Assembly (NCBI RefSeq): GCF_004569505.1
Contig: NZ_SPPK01000002.1
Location: forward strand, 310,001-374,000
Direction of reading: 5' to 3'
DNA length: 64,000 nt
Source: Dysgonomonas mossii
GTDB lineage: Bacteria; Bacteroidota; Bacteroidia; Bacteroidales; Dysgonomonadaceae
Below, piece after piece: positions 16,981-26,160 of this stretch; positions within the stretch are counted from its first letter, which is position 1; the number at the start of each line of letters is the position of its first letter. Below the pieces are notes generated by a model. That model had not been told where the DNA came from, searched no databases, and worked only from the letters and a program-made list of their open reading frames with translations. The position numbers and the translations under genes were made by a program.

Positions 16981-18789
16981 ATGAAGAAGAATTTTTTATT
17001 GTTAATATTATTTGTCACCAGTATCGGTCTTTTTGCCCAATGGAAACCAGCGGGAGATAAGATAAAAACAAAATGGGCTGAGTCGCTCGATCCCAAAAAC
17101 GTATTGCCCGAGTATCCTCGTCCGATAATGGAACGTACCGATTGGGCAAACCTAAACGGACTTTGGGAATATGCAATCTTACCCATTGGACAAGCCGAAC
17201 CTCGCAGCTTCGACGGGCAGATACTTGTTCCGTTTGCTGTAGAATCGAGCCTGTCGGGAGTGCAAAAAGAATTGGGAGCAAAAAACGAGCTTTGGTACAA
17301 ACGTACTTTTTCAGTACCATCGTCATGGAAGGGTAAGAATGTGATCCTTCACTTTGGTGCGGTAGACTGGAAGACTGAGGTTTTTGTTAACGATATAAAA
17401 GTGGGTGCACACAAGGGAGGATATACCCCGTTCAGTTTCGATGTTACTCCTTTCCTTACATCGGGCAGTCAAAAACTCGTTGTAAAGGTGTGGGATCCTA
17501 CAACAGACGGCTATCAGCCTGTCGGCAAGCAACACAAAGATCCTCATGGTATATGGTACACCCCTGTGTCGGGTATCTGGCAAACAGTGTGGCTGGAGCC
17601 GGTGAATAACAAACATATTGCAAATATTAAGGCTATACCTAGCCTCGATACGAAGAAAATAGCATTCGATGTATGTCCGGCAAATACTTCATCTTCAGAT
17701 GTTGTAGAGGTAGTAGTAAAAGATAAGGGACAAACTGTAGCTTCGGGAAAAGCCGTTGCGGGACAGACGCTCGAACTACCTATCGCCGATCCTAAATTGT
17801 GGTCGCCCGAAAGTCCGTTCTTGTACGATGTAGAGGTAACACTATATAGTGCAGGCAAAGTTCAGGATAAGGTAAAGAGCTATACGGCAATGCGTAAGGT
17901 TTCGTTCAAACGTGATGATAATGGCATTATGCGTTTGCAACTCAACAATAAAGATTATTTCCAGTTTGGCCCGCTCGATCAGGGTTGGTGGCCCGACGGA
18001 TTATATACAGCACCTACCGATGAGGCTTTGGTGTACGATATACAGAAGACCAAAGACTTTGGATTCAATATGATACGCAAGCACGTGAAGGTAGAGCCTG
18101 CACGTTGGTATACTCATTGCGATCGTCTGGGGATATTAGTATGGCAGGATATGCCTAACGGAGACCGTTCGCCACAGTGGCAAAACAGAGATTACTTCAA
18201 GGGATCGGAGCTGATTCGTAGCGCCGAATCGGAAGCGAACTATCGTCAGGAGTGGAAAGCGATAATGGATTATCTGATCTCTTATCCATCTATCGCTGTG
18301 TGGGTTCCGTTCAACGAAGCATGGGGGCAGTTCAAGACACAGGAGATAGCCGAATGGACAAAAGCGTATGATCCTTCTCGCCTTGTAAACCCTGCCAGTG
18401 GTGGTAACTTCTACCGTACAGGCGATATGCTCGACTTGCACAATTATCCGGGCCCTGACATGTATCTCTACGATGCCGAACGTCCTACAGTGCTTGGAGA
18501 GTATGGAGGTATAGGTCTTCCGCTACAGAATCACTTGTGGCAAACTGACAAAAACTGGGGATACGTTCAGTTTAAGAATGCCAAAGAAGTGACAGACGAA
18601 TACGTGAAGTATGCCGAACAGTTGAAAAAACTTATCAAAGCCGGTTTCTCCGCTGCTGTCTACACCCAGACTACGGATGTGGAAGGAGAGGTAAACGGTT
18701 TGATAACATACGATAGAAAAGAAATAAAAGTGGACGAACCACGAGTAAAAAAGGTGAATTTGGAGATATGCAATTCCTTGTCTAAATAA
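16981..18789 (+). CDS. Secreted GH2-family glycosidase
   Basis: 602-aa enzyme with a signal peptide ending near FAQ (residue 20). It shows the GH2 order: sugar-binding jelly roll (WANLNGLWEYAI; LWYKRTFSVP; HFGAVDWKTEVFVN), an Ig-like domain (about 200-310) and a TIM barrel with acid/base Glu446 in VPFNEAWG and nucleophile Glu507 in VLGEYGG. GH2 members include beta-galactosidases, beta-glucuronidases and some arabinosidases, so specificity is open. A galactosidase or arabinopyranosidase role would suit a pectic arabinan or arabinogalactan. It is the last gene of the locus and is followed by a terminator. Confidence 0.88.
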   Translation: MKKNFLLLILFVTSIGLFAQWKPAGDKIKTKWAESLDPKNVLPEYPRPIMERTDWANLNGLWEYAILPIGQAEPRSFDGQILVPFAVESSLSGVQKELGAKNELWYKRTFSVPSSWKGKNVILHFGAVDWKTEVFVNDIKVGAHKGGYTPFSFDVTPFLTSGSQKLVVKVWDPTTDGYQPVGKQHKDPHGIWYTPVSGIWQTVWLEPVNNKHIANIKAIPSLDTKKIAFDVCPANTSSSDVVEVVVKDKGQTVASGKAVAGQTLELPIADPKLWSPESPFLYDVEVTLYSAGKVQDKVKSYTAMRKVSFKRDDNGIMRLQLNNKDYFQFGPLDQGWWPDGLYTAPTDEALVYDIQKTKDFGFNMIRKHVKVEPARWYTHCDRLGILVWQDMPNGDRSPQWQNRDYFKGSELIRSAESEANYRQEWKAIMDYLISYPSIAVWVPFNEAWGQFKTQEIAEWTKAYDPSRLVNPASGGNFYRTGDMLDLHNYPGPDMYLYDAERPTVLGEYGGIGLPLQNHLWQTDKNWGYVQFKNAKEVTDEYVKYAEQLKKLIKAGFSAAVYTQTTDVEGEVNGLITYDRKEIKVDEPRVKKVNLEICNSLSK

Positions 18790-18830
18790 CTAGGAACAGT
18801 ATTTCCTGAATTTAGGTGATTTTAGGTTTG

Positions 18831-18864
18831 AAAAGAGGTGGAAGGGATTTTCGCCTCTTTTTAC
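18831..18864 (+). terminator. Terminator ending the glycan utilisation locus
   Basis: AAAAGAGG (18831-18838) pairs with CCTCTTTT (18854-18861), and the TG/CG context and a T run follow. It lies between the GH2 gene and the convergent gene at 18886 and may work on both strands. Confidence 0.78.
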
Positions 18865-18885
18865 TTGTTTTAGGACGAGATATTG

Positions 18886-19734
18886 TTATTTACTTTCTAA
18901 TTGTTCAATCCGATTATTTTGTTGGTTGACTTGATGTTGTAAATTTTTGTTCTGTTTTTCTAGCTCTATTACATACAAGGTTAGTTCTTCAATTTTTTGT
19001 AGAAGTTTTGTTTGCATCTCTATTACATTGACACCTTCTTTCAAAACTTCTTTTTCGGAAGGGATATTAGGAAGGTGTTTGTTATCATTGATGTATTTTT
19101 CGACATATTGTAATGATGGTAAATTATAATTTTTGTCAAATACAAAATCAGACCATCCTGTTGCTTCTATTTTTACTTCTTTGGCACGGATAGTACCGTT
19201 GACATCTAGTTTTCCTCCTAATATGTTATTTCCTATACTAACATCTCCTGCAAATTTATTTTTATAAGGAACAAGAGTTTGTTCTTTTCCTCCCAAAGGT
19301 TCATCAATAACTCTCCACCCCTCAAAATGGGCAGGTAGGCTATTGGGATAAGCCGGAGAAAATGCACTGATAGTAAATCGTTGTTGATATTCTCTAAAAT
19401 CCATAAAAATAGTTATTTTATCATCCTCATTGGATAAATAAATAGGAGGAGTTGATGACCCGAAAGAAGTAGCACTCATTCGAACAAATTTACTTTTCCA
19501 TACATAAAATACCAAGTTAATATTAATGACTTCGGAGAGGTCATAATTATAGCCTTCTATCTTAATCACTGGCATTCCATTCCCTCCTTCAAAAGGAATG
19601 TTAGTTTTGATTTTAATTCCATAATTAGGACTAGCTATTTTATGATAATTTACAATGTTAAGATAATTTTGACTATAGACATGTGTTGTTCCCAGTAATA
19701 TAACCAGTAGTAAAGCAAATATCAGTTTTTTCAT
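18886..19734 (-). CDS. Secreted protein with tail-fibre-like C-terminal coiled coil
   Basis: 282 aa with a signal peptide ending near YSQ (residue 22). The first 160 residues have no family I know. After LDVNGTIRAKEVKIE the C-terminus follows a pattern widespread in Bacteroidetes surface proteins: TGWSDFVFDKNYNLPSL, then HLPNIPSEKEV, then MQTKLLQKIEELTLYVIELE and a Gln/Asn-rich coiled coil. Related tails occur with intramolecular chaperone-like domains of phage fibres and adhesins, but the S74 catalytic residues are not evident. It probably forms trimers at the surface. It is isolated, facing the GH2 gene. Confidence 0.7.
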   Translation of the reverse strand: MKKLIFALLLVILLGTTHVYSQNYLNIVNYHKIASPNYGIKIKTNIPFEGGNGMPVIKIEGYNYDLSEVININLVFYVWKSKFVRMSATSFGSSTPPIYLSNEDDKITIFMDFREYQQRFTISAFSPAYPNSLPAHFEGWRVIDEPLGGKEQTLVPYKNKFAGDVSIGNNILGGKLDVNGTIRAKEVKIEATGWSDFVFDKNYNLPSLQYVEKYINDNKHLPNIPSEKEVLKEGVNVIEMQTKLLQKIEELTLYVIELEKQNKNLQHQVNQQNNRIEQLESK

Positions 19735-19857
19735 AACAGTAGATGTATTTGTTAATAAATTATATATTCTTCGATTCTAATATACTAGAAGATATTTTTA
19801 AATAAAGACTGTTGAATATCGTAAAAAATATAGACAAAATACTATAATATATAGATT

Positions 19858-20655
19858 TTAAAGACTCTTATTTCCTTTTACCAACCCAAAATGCCTTAAT
19901 GCATTTGCAACGCCATTATCATCTATATCATCGGTAACGTAGTCGGCAGCAGCTTTTACATCGTCTCCGGCATTACCCATCGCTATGCCGATAGCCACGT
20001 GACGAAGCATTTCTATATCGTTGCCTCCATCGCCAAAAGCCATTGTTTCGGACTTATGGATACCGAAATGTTCGAGAAATTTATCTATCCCTGTGCTCTT
20101 GTTTATCCCCTTGATATTTACATCGGCAAATGTAGGATGCCATCGGCTGGCATGGCAACTTACCAATGCTTCGTTCATTATCCTTTTTTCTAACGCATGG
20201 TCTACATACAGGTTTACTTGTAGAACCTCTTGATCTATCAGTTCCTCAAGGTTTCTTACAGGAGGCACATTTACCTTCACAAGGTTAGCTATCTTTTCTA
20301 CATTGCTGTCTATATAGTTTACAAACGAACCTTCGTTGAGCATGAAGGCTAAAGGAAATTTTACTTCGTTTTGTTGATACTCGATCAGTGATTTCAGCTC
20401 TTCTTTGGGGATCAGCTTTTTGAAGATAACATCATGATCGGTAGTTACACAATACGCTCCGTTTACGGTTATAAAGCCATCAAACTCCAAGTCGCCCAGA
20501 TTTTGTATCTGTTTTCTCAAGCGACCTGTGGCAACGAAAACCTTGATGCCTTGTCTCTTTACTTCGTTGATAGCATCGATTGTAGATTGTGGAACCGAGT
20601 GTGTCTTAAAACTTAATAGCGTGCCGTCTATATCAAAAAAAATAGCTTTTGTCAT
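19858..20655 (-). CDS. Cof-type HAD-superfamily sugar-phosphate phosphatase
   Basis: 265-aa cytosolic HAD hydrolase of subfamily IIB. Motif I FFDIDGTLLSF (nucleophile Asp8, Asp10), motif II FVATGR, motif III region KGINKSTGIDKFL, and motif IV GDGGNDIEML are all present, with the C2 cap between. Such enzymes dephosphorylate sugar phosphates or flavin/pyridoxal phosphates; the substrate cannot be read. A -7 box TACCTTTG (minus strand, 20675-20682) lies just upstream. It is single, with no operon partners. Confidence 0.9.
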   Translation of the reverse strand: MTKAIFFDIDGTLLSFKTHSVPQSTIDAINEVKRQGIKVFVATGRLRKQIQNLGDLEFDGFITVNGAYCVTTDHDVIFKKLIPKEELKSLIEYQQNEVKFPLAFMLNEGSFVNYIDSNVEKIANLVKVNVPPVRNLEELIDQEVLQVNLYVDHALEKRIMNEALVSCHASRWHPTFADVNIKGINKSTGIDKFLEHFGIHKSETMAFGDGGNDIEMLRHVAIGIAMGNAGDDVKAAADYVTDDIDDNGVANALRHFGLVKGNKSL

Positions 20656-20728
20656 AATGTTTTAGGATAGATTGCAAAGGTAATGTTTTTGTAGTGATAA
20701 TAAAATCGCAGGGTAGAGTGGGAAATAA

Positions 20729-20756
20729 AAAAGCGCCTGAATATTCAGACGCTTTT
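20729..20756 (-). terminator. Terminator of the gene at 20779
   Basis: On the minus strand AAAAGCGTCTGAAT pairs with ATTCAGGCGCTTTT (one wobble), followed by a T run. It lies between the end of the 140-aa gene and the HAD promoter. Confidence 0.85.
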
Positions 20757-20778
20757 GATCTTGTTTTATGAGTAAATT

Positions 20779-21201
20779 TCAATAATAATTTGCGAAAACA
20801 ATTGGGCGGGTACTAGCTGCAACTCCGTTTACTTTGCTGAGTAGCATTATTACTGTAGGGTAATTGGTTAAATAGATTTCGATAGGAGAGTATCCCTGAG
20901 GCAGATTTACTGTCATGTAAGTAATCATCGTATTCGTATTGGGCACATAGCAGCTCATATAATTTGACCAATCTATCACCTTATATCCGGCTGCACTGTA
21001 CGAAAAAGAAGGATGCTTGCTTGTTCTCAATTCGAAAATAACAGTTGACGGCTGGCTGCTATAAACATCAGCAGTTACTTTTGATTTGTCAGAACTCAGC
21101 TTGTCATTTGTGAAAAATACGTCGACTGACTGGGCTTTCAGGCTACTGCATGTAATTGTAAATACAAAAACAGCGATTAATGTGTACAAAGCTTTTTTCA
21201 T
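20779..21201 (-). CDS. Small secreted protein of unknown function
   Basis: 140 aa with a signal peptide ending near LKAQ (residue 24). The mature part of about 116 residues is mostly short beta-strands with many Ser, Thr and Tyr, and there are single Cys residues in the signal region and in SCYVPN. No catalytic motif or repeat is visible. It stands alone, with its own terminator. It may be a periplasmic or secreted beta-sandwich; I do not recognise the family. Confidence 0.7.
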   Translation of the reverse strand: MKKALYTLIAVFVFTITCSSLKAQSVDVFFTNDKLSSDKSKVTADVYSSQPSTVIFELRTSKHPSFSYSAAGYKVIDWSNYMSCYVPNTNTMITYMTVNLPQGYSPIEIYLTNYPTVIMLLSKVNGVAASTRPIVFANYY

Positions 21202-21402
21202 GATAACTTAATTTAGCGTTAAACATAGAATTTTATGTGTCTTGAAATTAGTAATAATTGTCTGGAAATAAGGGTGGTGTAAGCCTGGATATGACTTTTT
21301 GTAGGATGTGACTCGTGATAAGATATTGTAGTGTAATTGTTTAGTCTTCTTTTGTTTGTGTTGCAATATGACTTTTTTTTATACGTTATAGATTTCAGCA
21401 AT

Positions 21403-21432
21403 AAAAAAAGCGCAGATTATATCAATCTGCGC
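21403..21432 (-). terminator. Terminator of lptB
   Basis: GCGCAGATT (21410-21418) and AATCTGCGC (21424-21432) form a perfect 9-bp stem. On the minus strand a run of T follows (21403-21409). Confidence 0.88.
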
Positions 21433-21453
21433 TCTCTGTTATTTTTTATTCTG

Positions 21454-22236
21454 CTATTTCAAATGTTCAAAATTGCGTCGTTTGAGCTGGAAGTCACGTC
21501 CGAGATATTTCTCTCTTACCGTTTCATTTTCAGCTAATTGCTCGGCACTTCCTTGGAACAATACCTTCCCTTCGAACAAAAGATATGCACGGTCGGTGAT
21601 ACTCAGTGTTTCGTCCACATTGTGGTCGGTGATGAGAATCCCGATGTTCTTATATTTCAGTTTTGCCACAATTTCCTGAATGTCTTGCACGGCAATAGGG
21701 TCTACCCCCGCAAAAGGCTCGTCAAGCATGATAAATTTAGGATCGATAGCCAGACAGCGGGCAATTTCCGAGCGGCGGCGTTCACCTCCCGATAGCCTGT
21801 CTCCCAGATTCTTGCGAACCTTGTGCAACCCAAACTCATCGATGAGGCTTTCCAGCTTTTCTTTCTGATACTCGGATGATGTTTTTGTCATTTCCAGTAC
21901 CGACCGGATATTGTCTTCCACAGTCATCTTGCGAAAGATGGAGGCTTCCTGTGCCAGATAGCCGATGCCATGTTGCGCCCGCTTGTAAACAGGGAACTTG
22001 GTTATCTCCGTATCGTTGAGGAAAATCTTGCCTTCGTTGGGCATCACCAATCCTACGGTCATGTAGAACGTTGTGGTTTTTCCTGCACCGTTGGGGCCTA
22101 GCAAGCCCACAATCTCGCCCTGCTTCACATCTATCGAGACGTGATTTACGACAGTACGCGACGAGTATCGCTTTACAAGGTCTTCGGTGCGTAGCACCAT
22201 CCTCTCGGTGGGTTGTATATTGTTATCTTCTGCCAT
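21454..22236 (-). CDS. lptB: LPS export ABC transporter ATPase LptB
   Basis: 260-aa cytoplasmic ATPase that powers LPS extraction with LptFG. Walker A GPNGAGKTTT, Q-loop YLAQEASIFRKMTVEDN, signature LSGGERRRSEIARCL and Walker B FIMLDEPFAGVDP are all intact. The EASIFRKMTVEDN stretch is diagnostic for LptB over other ABC ATPases. It is somewhat longer than the enterobacterial protein through short N- and C-terminal extensions. It is 53 bp downstream of ilvE on the same strand. Confidence 0.95.
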   Translation of the reverse strand: MAEDNNIQPTERMVLRTEDLVKRYSSRTVVNHVSIDVKQGEIVGLLGPNGAGKTTTFYMTVGLVMPNEGKIFLNDTEITKFPVYKRAQHGIGYLAQEASIFRKMTVEDNIRSVLEMTKTSSEYQKEKLESLIDEFGLHKVRKNLGDRLSGGERRRSEIARCLAIDPKFIMLDEPFAGVDPIAVQDIQEIVAKLKYKNIGILITDHNVDETLSITDRAYLLFEGKVLFQGSAEQLAENETVREKYLGRDFQLKRRNFEHLK

Positions 22237-22289
22237 TATTCAATTACTATTGTAGACAAGCAAACAAGTTGTTAGGATTGTATACCCGA

Positions 22290-23309
22290 TCAGTCGAGAA
22301 CTGTTACCCAGCCGTGTGTGTCGGGTTCGTCTCCCTGCTGTATCGCTCTCAGCTTGTTGTACAGCTTGGTGCTTACAGGACCTGCGTTACCATCTTTAGA
22401 TATCACATACGACTTGTTTTCGTCCAGATCATCTACTCTTAGTATCGGGCTGATTACGGCAGCTGTACCCACTTGTCCCGCTTCTTCGAATGTCGCCAAT
22501 TCGTCTTCATGTATCTGACGGCGTTCTACCTTCATTCCCATATCTTCGGCCAGTTGCATCAGGCTCTTGTTGGTGATGGAAGGAAGTATCGAGCTCGAAA
22601 GCGGTGTGATATATGTATTGTTTTTTATTCCGAAGAAATTTGCAGGGCCGCATTCGTCAAGATATTTCTTTTCTCTGGCATCGAGATACAAAACGGCAGA
22701 ATACCCCATTTCGTGTGCTTTGTGTCCTGCTACGAGGCTGGCTGCATAGTTGCCACCTACCTTGATTGTGCCTGTACCCAGCGGTGCAGCACGGTCGTAT
22801 CCTCGCAGGATGGCAACCGGGGTAGGTTTAAACCCTTCCTTGAAGTATGGGCCTACAGGGGTAACAAATACGAGAAACATGTATTCGGCAGCAGGTTTCA
22901 CGCCCACCTGTGCACTTGTGCCTATCAGTAGCGGACGGATATATAAAGAAGCTCCGCTTCCGTATGGCGGAACAAATTTTTCGTTCAGTTTTACAGCTTT
23001 TAATACTGTTTCTTCAAAAACTTCGACAGGAAGCTCGGCCATCATAATACCATGACATGAAGAAATCATACGCAAAGCATTATCGCGCATTCTGAAAATT
23101 CGGATTTTCCCGTCTTTGCCTCTAAACGCTTTGAGTCCTTCAAATGCTTCTTGTCCGTAGTGGAGGCAAGTGGCAGCTATATGAATGTCAATACTCTCAG
23201 AAGTAGTTTCGGTTGGTGTACTCCATTTTCCATCTTTGTAATGGCTTCTTACATTATAATCTGTCTTCATGTACCCGAAAGACAAATTAGACCAGTCTAT
23301 CCCATTCAT
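22290..23309 (-). CDS. ilvE: Branched-chain amino acid aminotransferase
   Basis: 339-aa fold-type IV PLP enzyme catalysing the last step of Val, Leu and Ile synthesis and the first step of their breakdown. Schiff-base Lys183 sits in GTIKVGGNYAA; YGQEAFEGLKAF, RPLLIGT and LDECGPANFFGI are class II BCAT signatures. A -7 box TACTTTTG (minus strand) at 23357-23364 precedes the gene. It may be cotranscribed with lptB. Confidence 0.95.
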   Translation of the reverse strand: MNGIDWSNLSFGYMKTDYNVRSHYKDGKWSTPTETTSESIDIHIAATCLHYGQEAFEGLKAFRGKDGKIRIFRMRDNALRMISSCHGIMMAELPVEVFEETVLKAVKLNEKFVPPYGSGASLYIRPLLIGTSAQVGVKPAAEYMFLVFVTPVGPYFKEGFKPTPVAILRGYDRAAPLGTGTIKVGGNYAASLVAGHKAHEMGYSAVLYLDAREKKYLDECGPANFFGIKNNTYITPLSSSILPSITNKSLMQLAEDMGMKVERRQIHEDELATFEEAGQVGTAAVISPILRVDDLDENKSYVISKDGNAGPVSTKLYNKLRAIQQGDEPDTHGWVTVLD

Positions 23310-23481
23310 GTCGATAAAAGTTTAAATCAATACTTTCGATAAATTGTTTATATCACAAAAGTACAATTTTCATCGATATTCAGGCGATGTTTTTTCTTAT
23401 TAAGTAAATATTTAAGCTCATTTTTCAGATTTTAGGAGTTTCTTCTTTTGGAGATGATATTTAAAATGTATTTTTATTGCC

Positions 23482-24303
23482 ATGCTCACAAGTGAAGAAT
23501 CTTATGTCAGAATAGAAAAAGATCCTTCATTTATACTTTCAATCGTAATACTTATTTTAATTATGGAATCACTACACAAAATATGGTCACGTTATTTCAG
23601 CTATAATTGGCAATTTGGTCTTGCGCTAATTCTGTTGTTTGGTGTTCCTCGTTTTATTTTGGTGTTGGATGCGAACATGTCGGGCGGATATGGCACAGCT
23701 TTTATCATCTTTTTCATCATGTGGTTCACCCCTTTTATTTTTCTCACTCGGAAGGGCAGGAGAGAAATTGGCTTTAAGCGTCCTAACAATTACCTTCGTT
23801 TGCTTTATTCTTTTGCCTTAGGCGCATTGGCGTGCGGAGCTATATACGGGCTGTTTTATCTTTTTTATGGCAATACAATCAGCAATTCGCTTGTCTATAT
23901 CTCGAAAGCCAGCACGTCTGTCGTGTTGGACGATAGTCATCGGCTTATCTTCTTCCTTATTGCAGCTATACCGAGTATGCTATTCAGCCCTATCGGCGAA
24001 GAATTTCTGTACAGAGGGGTAATACACGGTAGCTTTGTACCCAAGTTTGGCGAAACGAAGGCTTCTCTCTTTGATAGCCTCGCTTTTGCATTAACGCATT
24101 TGGCTCATTTCGGAATCATTTTTGATGCAGGGGTGTGGAAATTGCTTCCTGTTCCGGCACTGTTGTGGATACTGTCAATGTTTGCTGTCAGTCGACTATT
24201 TTTTGCGTGCAAGCAGATGTGTGACTCTATATTTGGAGCTGTGCTGTCGCATGCCGGATATAACTTTGCGATGATGTACTTTATCTTTTATCACATCTTA
24301 TGA
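23482..24303 (+). CDS. CPBP-family intramembrane metalloprotease
   Basis: 273-aa polytopic membrane protein with about seven or eight hydrophobic segments. The CPBP (Abi/CAAX-like) glutamates Glu173-Glu174 are in GEEFLYRG, followed by ALTHLAHF and SHAGYNFAMM, which supply the further motif residues. These proteins are membrane proteases involved in prenyl-protein processing or peptide maturation; no substrate can be named here. Start choice is uncertain: an internal Met at residue 28 also gives a plausible N-terminus. Confidence 0.85.
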   Translation: MLTSEESYVRIEKDPSFILSIVILILIMESLHKIWSRYFSYNWQFGLALILLFGVPRFILVLDANMSGGYGTAFIIFFIMWFTPFIFLTRKGRREIGFKRPNNYLRLLYSFALGALACGAIYGLFYLFYGNTISNSLVYISKASTSVVLDDSHRLIFFLIAAIPSMLFSPIGEEFLYRGVIHGSFVPKFGETKASLFDSLAFALTHLAHFGIIFDAGVWKLLPVPALLWILSMFAVSRLFFACKQMCDSIFGAVLSHAGYNFAMMYFIFYHIL

Positions 24304-24692
24304 CTTGTTTTTTGCCGCTATAAATTCAACACATTGACAATATTTCTTTCTCTACGATGAGTTCTCCAAATAGCGGAAACGCTTTTCTAATGCCCTTTCT
24401 GCTGTAAATATTTATAAATGTTTACACCTTTTGTTGCTTCTTGAGGGTGTTTTCGCAACATAGGAAAATGATCGGTAATTTTTAGTAAACAGCTTTTATT
24501 TCCAAAGAATACATTCGAAAAAACAGCTTTATATAATTTGCTTGTGTGGAGAAAAGTTGTGGTCAGGATTTATAATAGTTAACATAAGTGCAAAATGAAT
24601 ACTATACTTTTGCTTTACAGTCTTACTTTAGACGACGATTATGTTAACTTTCTAATCTTAATACGAACACATACAAAACTATATTCGTCAAA
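24304..24692. other. Gene-poor spacer with palindrome
   Basis: A stretch of about 390 bp with no credible gene. A 62-codon frame at 24595 is low-complexity, runs through a terminator and is not supported. The main structure is the palindrome at 24403. The phrase AAACAGCTTTA also occurs twice (near 24489 and 24523). Confidence 0.6.
24403..24426. promoter_or_regulatory. 24-bp near-perfect palindrome
   Basis: TGTAAATATTTATAAATG followed by TTTACA reads as its own reverse complement except for one symmetrical pair. It lies 100 bp after the CPBP protease gene. The shape suits a dimeric DNA-binding protein; no regulated gene starts nearby on the plus strand. Confidence 0.45.
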
Positions 24693-24728
24693 AAAAAGAG
24701 TAAATCATTTCCTTGATTTACTCTTTTT
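24693..24728 (-). terminator. Terminator of the peptide deformylase gene
   Basis: AAAAAGAGTAAATCA (24693-24707) and TGATTTACTCTTTTT (24714-24728) form a 15-bp stem with a 6-nt loop. With A and T runs on either side it can stop transcription from both directions. Confidence 0.88.
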
Positions 24729-24767
24729 GCTTTTATGTTGTCGATTGTTTTTCTTCAAATGGCGGCA

Positions 24768-25406
24768 TCAATCCTCTTTCTGAACCTCAGGAGAAACGGC
24801 AGTAGCCAGTCTGTCGGTAAACAATATACCTTGCAGGTGGTCGTACTCGTGCTGAAATATCACGCCCGTAAAGTCTGCGCCACGTGAGCCGCCGCTTAGT
24901 CTTTCTTTTATAAGCGTTCCGTTATCGTCGTAATACTCCACATCTACCCATGTGTAGCGATTCGTTGTGCCCGATAGTTCCGGCACAGAAAGGCATCCGT
25001 CTCTTTCGAAGAGGAATGTCTCAGCCGAATGACCTACAATACGTGGATTGATGGCTACTTGCACAGGCATTCCTTTTTGGTCGATACGCAAGAAAAGGAA
25101 CAGGTTGCGCCCGATACCCACCTGCGGAGCTGCTATTCCTACTCCCGACTCTACGGCAAGTGTCATTTGCAGGCGGTCGATAAGTAGTTGCAGGTCTTTG
25201 TTGGTCGCAATGTTCTTCGCATCCAGATCGATGCTTTTTTTTCTGAGGAAAAGAGAATCTTTTTGGTTGTCGGTTTGTAATACTCTGAACGGAGTATCTG
25301 CACTTCCGCTATTTATCAGTGATTTTTCGTTGCTTGTCATAAACTTAACAGATTTACACGCGGATATGCTAAACAAAATAATCAGCAAGTATACTATCTT
25401 TTTCAT
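24768..25406 (-). CDS. Lipoprotein peptide deformylase homologue
   Basis: 212 aa from the chosen start. Deformylase motifs are present: GVGIAAPQ (88-95), DGCLS (136-140, normally EGCLS, so one Glu-to-Asp change) and metal-binding HEYDH (186-190). Unlike cytosolic Def it begins with a signal peptide and lipobox (SISAC, Cys17), placing it outside the cytoplasm. A longer frame starts at 25463, but a promoter lies inside that extension (25432-25464), so the Met at 25406 is right. The enzyme should bind Fe/Zn through Cys138, His186 and His190. Its physiological substrate outside the cytoplasm is unknown. Confidence 0.88.
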   Translation of the reverse strand: MKKIVYLLIILFSISACKSVKFMTSNEKSLINSGSADTPFRVLQTDNQKDSLFLRKKSIDLDAKNIATNKDLQLLIDRLQMTLAVESGVGIAAPQVGIGRNLFLFLRIDQKGMPVQVAINPRIVGHSAETFLFERDGCLSVPELSGTTNRYTWVDVEYYDDNGTLIKERLSGGSRGADFTGVIFQHEYDHLQGILFTDRLATAVSPEVQKED

Positions 25407-25431
25407 TATATCCGATGTTTGTATTTTTTTG

Positions 25432-25464
25432 CAAAGATATGAAAAATGACTAGTACATAACAAA
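25432..25464 (-). promoter_or_regulatory. Promoter of lipoprotein deformylase gene
   Basis: On the minus strand TTTG (25461-25464) lies 21 bp before TATCTTTG (25432-25439). The predicted transcript start near 25426 is downstream of the longer potential start codon and so decides the start at 25406. Confidence 0.7.
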
Positions 25465-25662
25465 AAATATATCTTACAGTAGAGGCTATTCTTGTGATTA
25501 ACCGAATTGAGAACATGCCCCTAGCAACAAGCTTTTACATTCAATTTTTTTGTTACCGCTTCATATTTTCATCATCTATTCGTGATTAAACATTAAAAAA
25601 TTCCTAATATTGTGACAAATCGCACACTTTTGCGACATATATAATAAAGCGACTTCTAATAG

Positions 25663-26151
25663 ATGAAAGAAACGAAGGAAAGGGATGAGCAATTCTTAGA
25701 GATGATACGCCAAAACGAGGGTATTATCTTCAAGGTAGCTTCCTTCTATGTCGACAAAGAGCATCCGATCGGCGATCTTTATCAAGAAGTCGTACTCAAC
25801 CTATGGAAAGGGTATCCGTCGTTCAGGGGCGAAAGCAAGTATTCGACCTGGATATATAGGATTGCGCTCAATACCTGTGTGTCTTTCTATCGCAGGAATA
25901 GAATTAATGTTTCCTATGTAGATATATCGACAGATATTCCCGACGTGGTAGACAACAATGAAGAAATACAAGAATTGTACAAATTAATCAACCGTTTAGG
26001 AAAAATCGAACGCGCCCTAGTCTTACTCTATCTCGACGATAAACCGTACAAGGAGATAGCCGAAATCACAGGGCTTTCTGTGACAAATGTGGCAACCAAA
26101 CTGAGCCGCATAAAAGATAAGTTGAAGCAGATGTCGAATGGAGAAAACTAA
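25663..26151 (+). CDS. ECF-type RNA polymerase sigma factor
   Basis: 162 aa. Sigma-2 region (about 15-85): PIGDLYQEVVLNLWKGYPSF, then STWIYRIALNTCVSFYRR. Sigma-4 region (about 100-155): ALVLLYLDDKPYKEIAEITG and LSVTNVATKLSRIKDKLK. There is no long N- or C-terminal extension. The next gene, 9 bp away, encodes a membrane protein without an N-terminal FecR-like domain, so this belongs to the group of sigma factors paired with polytopic membrane partners. The signal is unknown. Confidence 0.93.
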   Translation: MKETKERDEQFLEMIRQNEGIIFKVASFYVDKEHPIGDLYQEVVLNLWKGYPSFRGESKYSTWIYRIALNTCVSFYRRNRINVSYVDISTDIPDVVDNNEEIQELYKLINRLGKIERALVLLYLDDKPYKEIAEITGLSVTNVATKLSRIKDKLKQMSNGEN

Positions 26152-26160
26152 CCAAATTAT

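Noticed and set aside
18886..19734. S74-type autoproteolytic chaperone domain
   Set aside because: The C-terminal pattern is similar in spirit, but the catalytic Ser/Lys pair could not be identified.
24595..24783. 62-codon plus-strand frame in the spacer after the CPBP gene
   Set aside because: It is low in complexity, runs across the terminator of the deformylase gene and has no family similarity that I can see.
25407..25463. N-terminal extension of the peptide deformylase
   Set aside because: A promoter with both boxes lies in it, so the transcript would begin inside.
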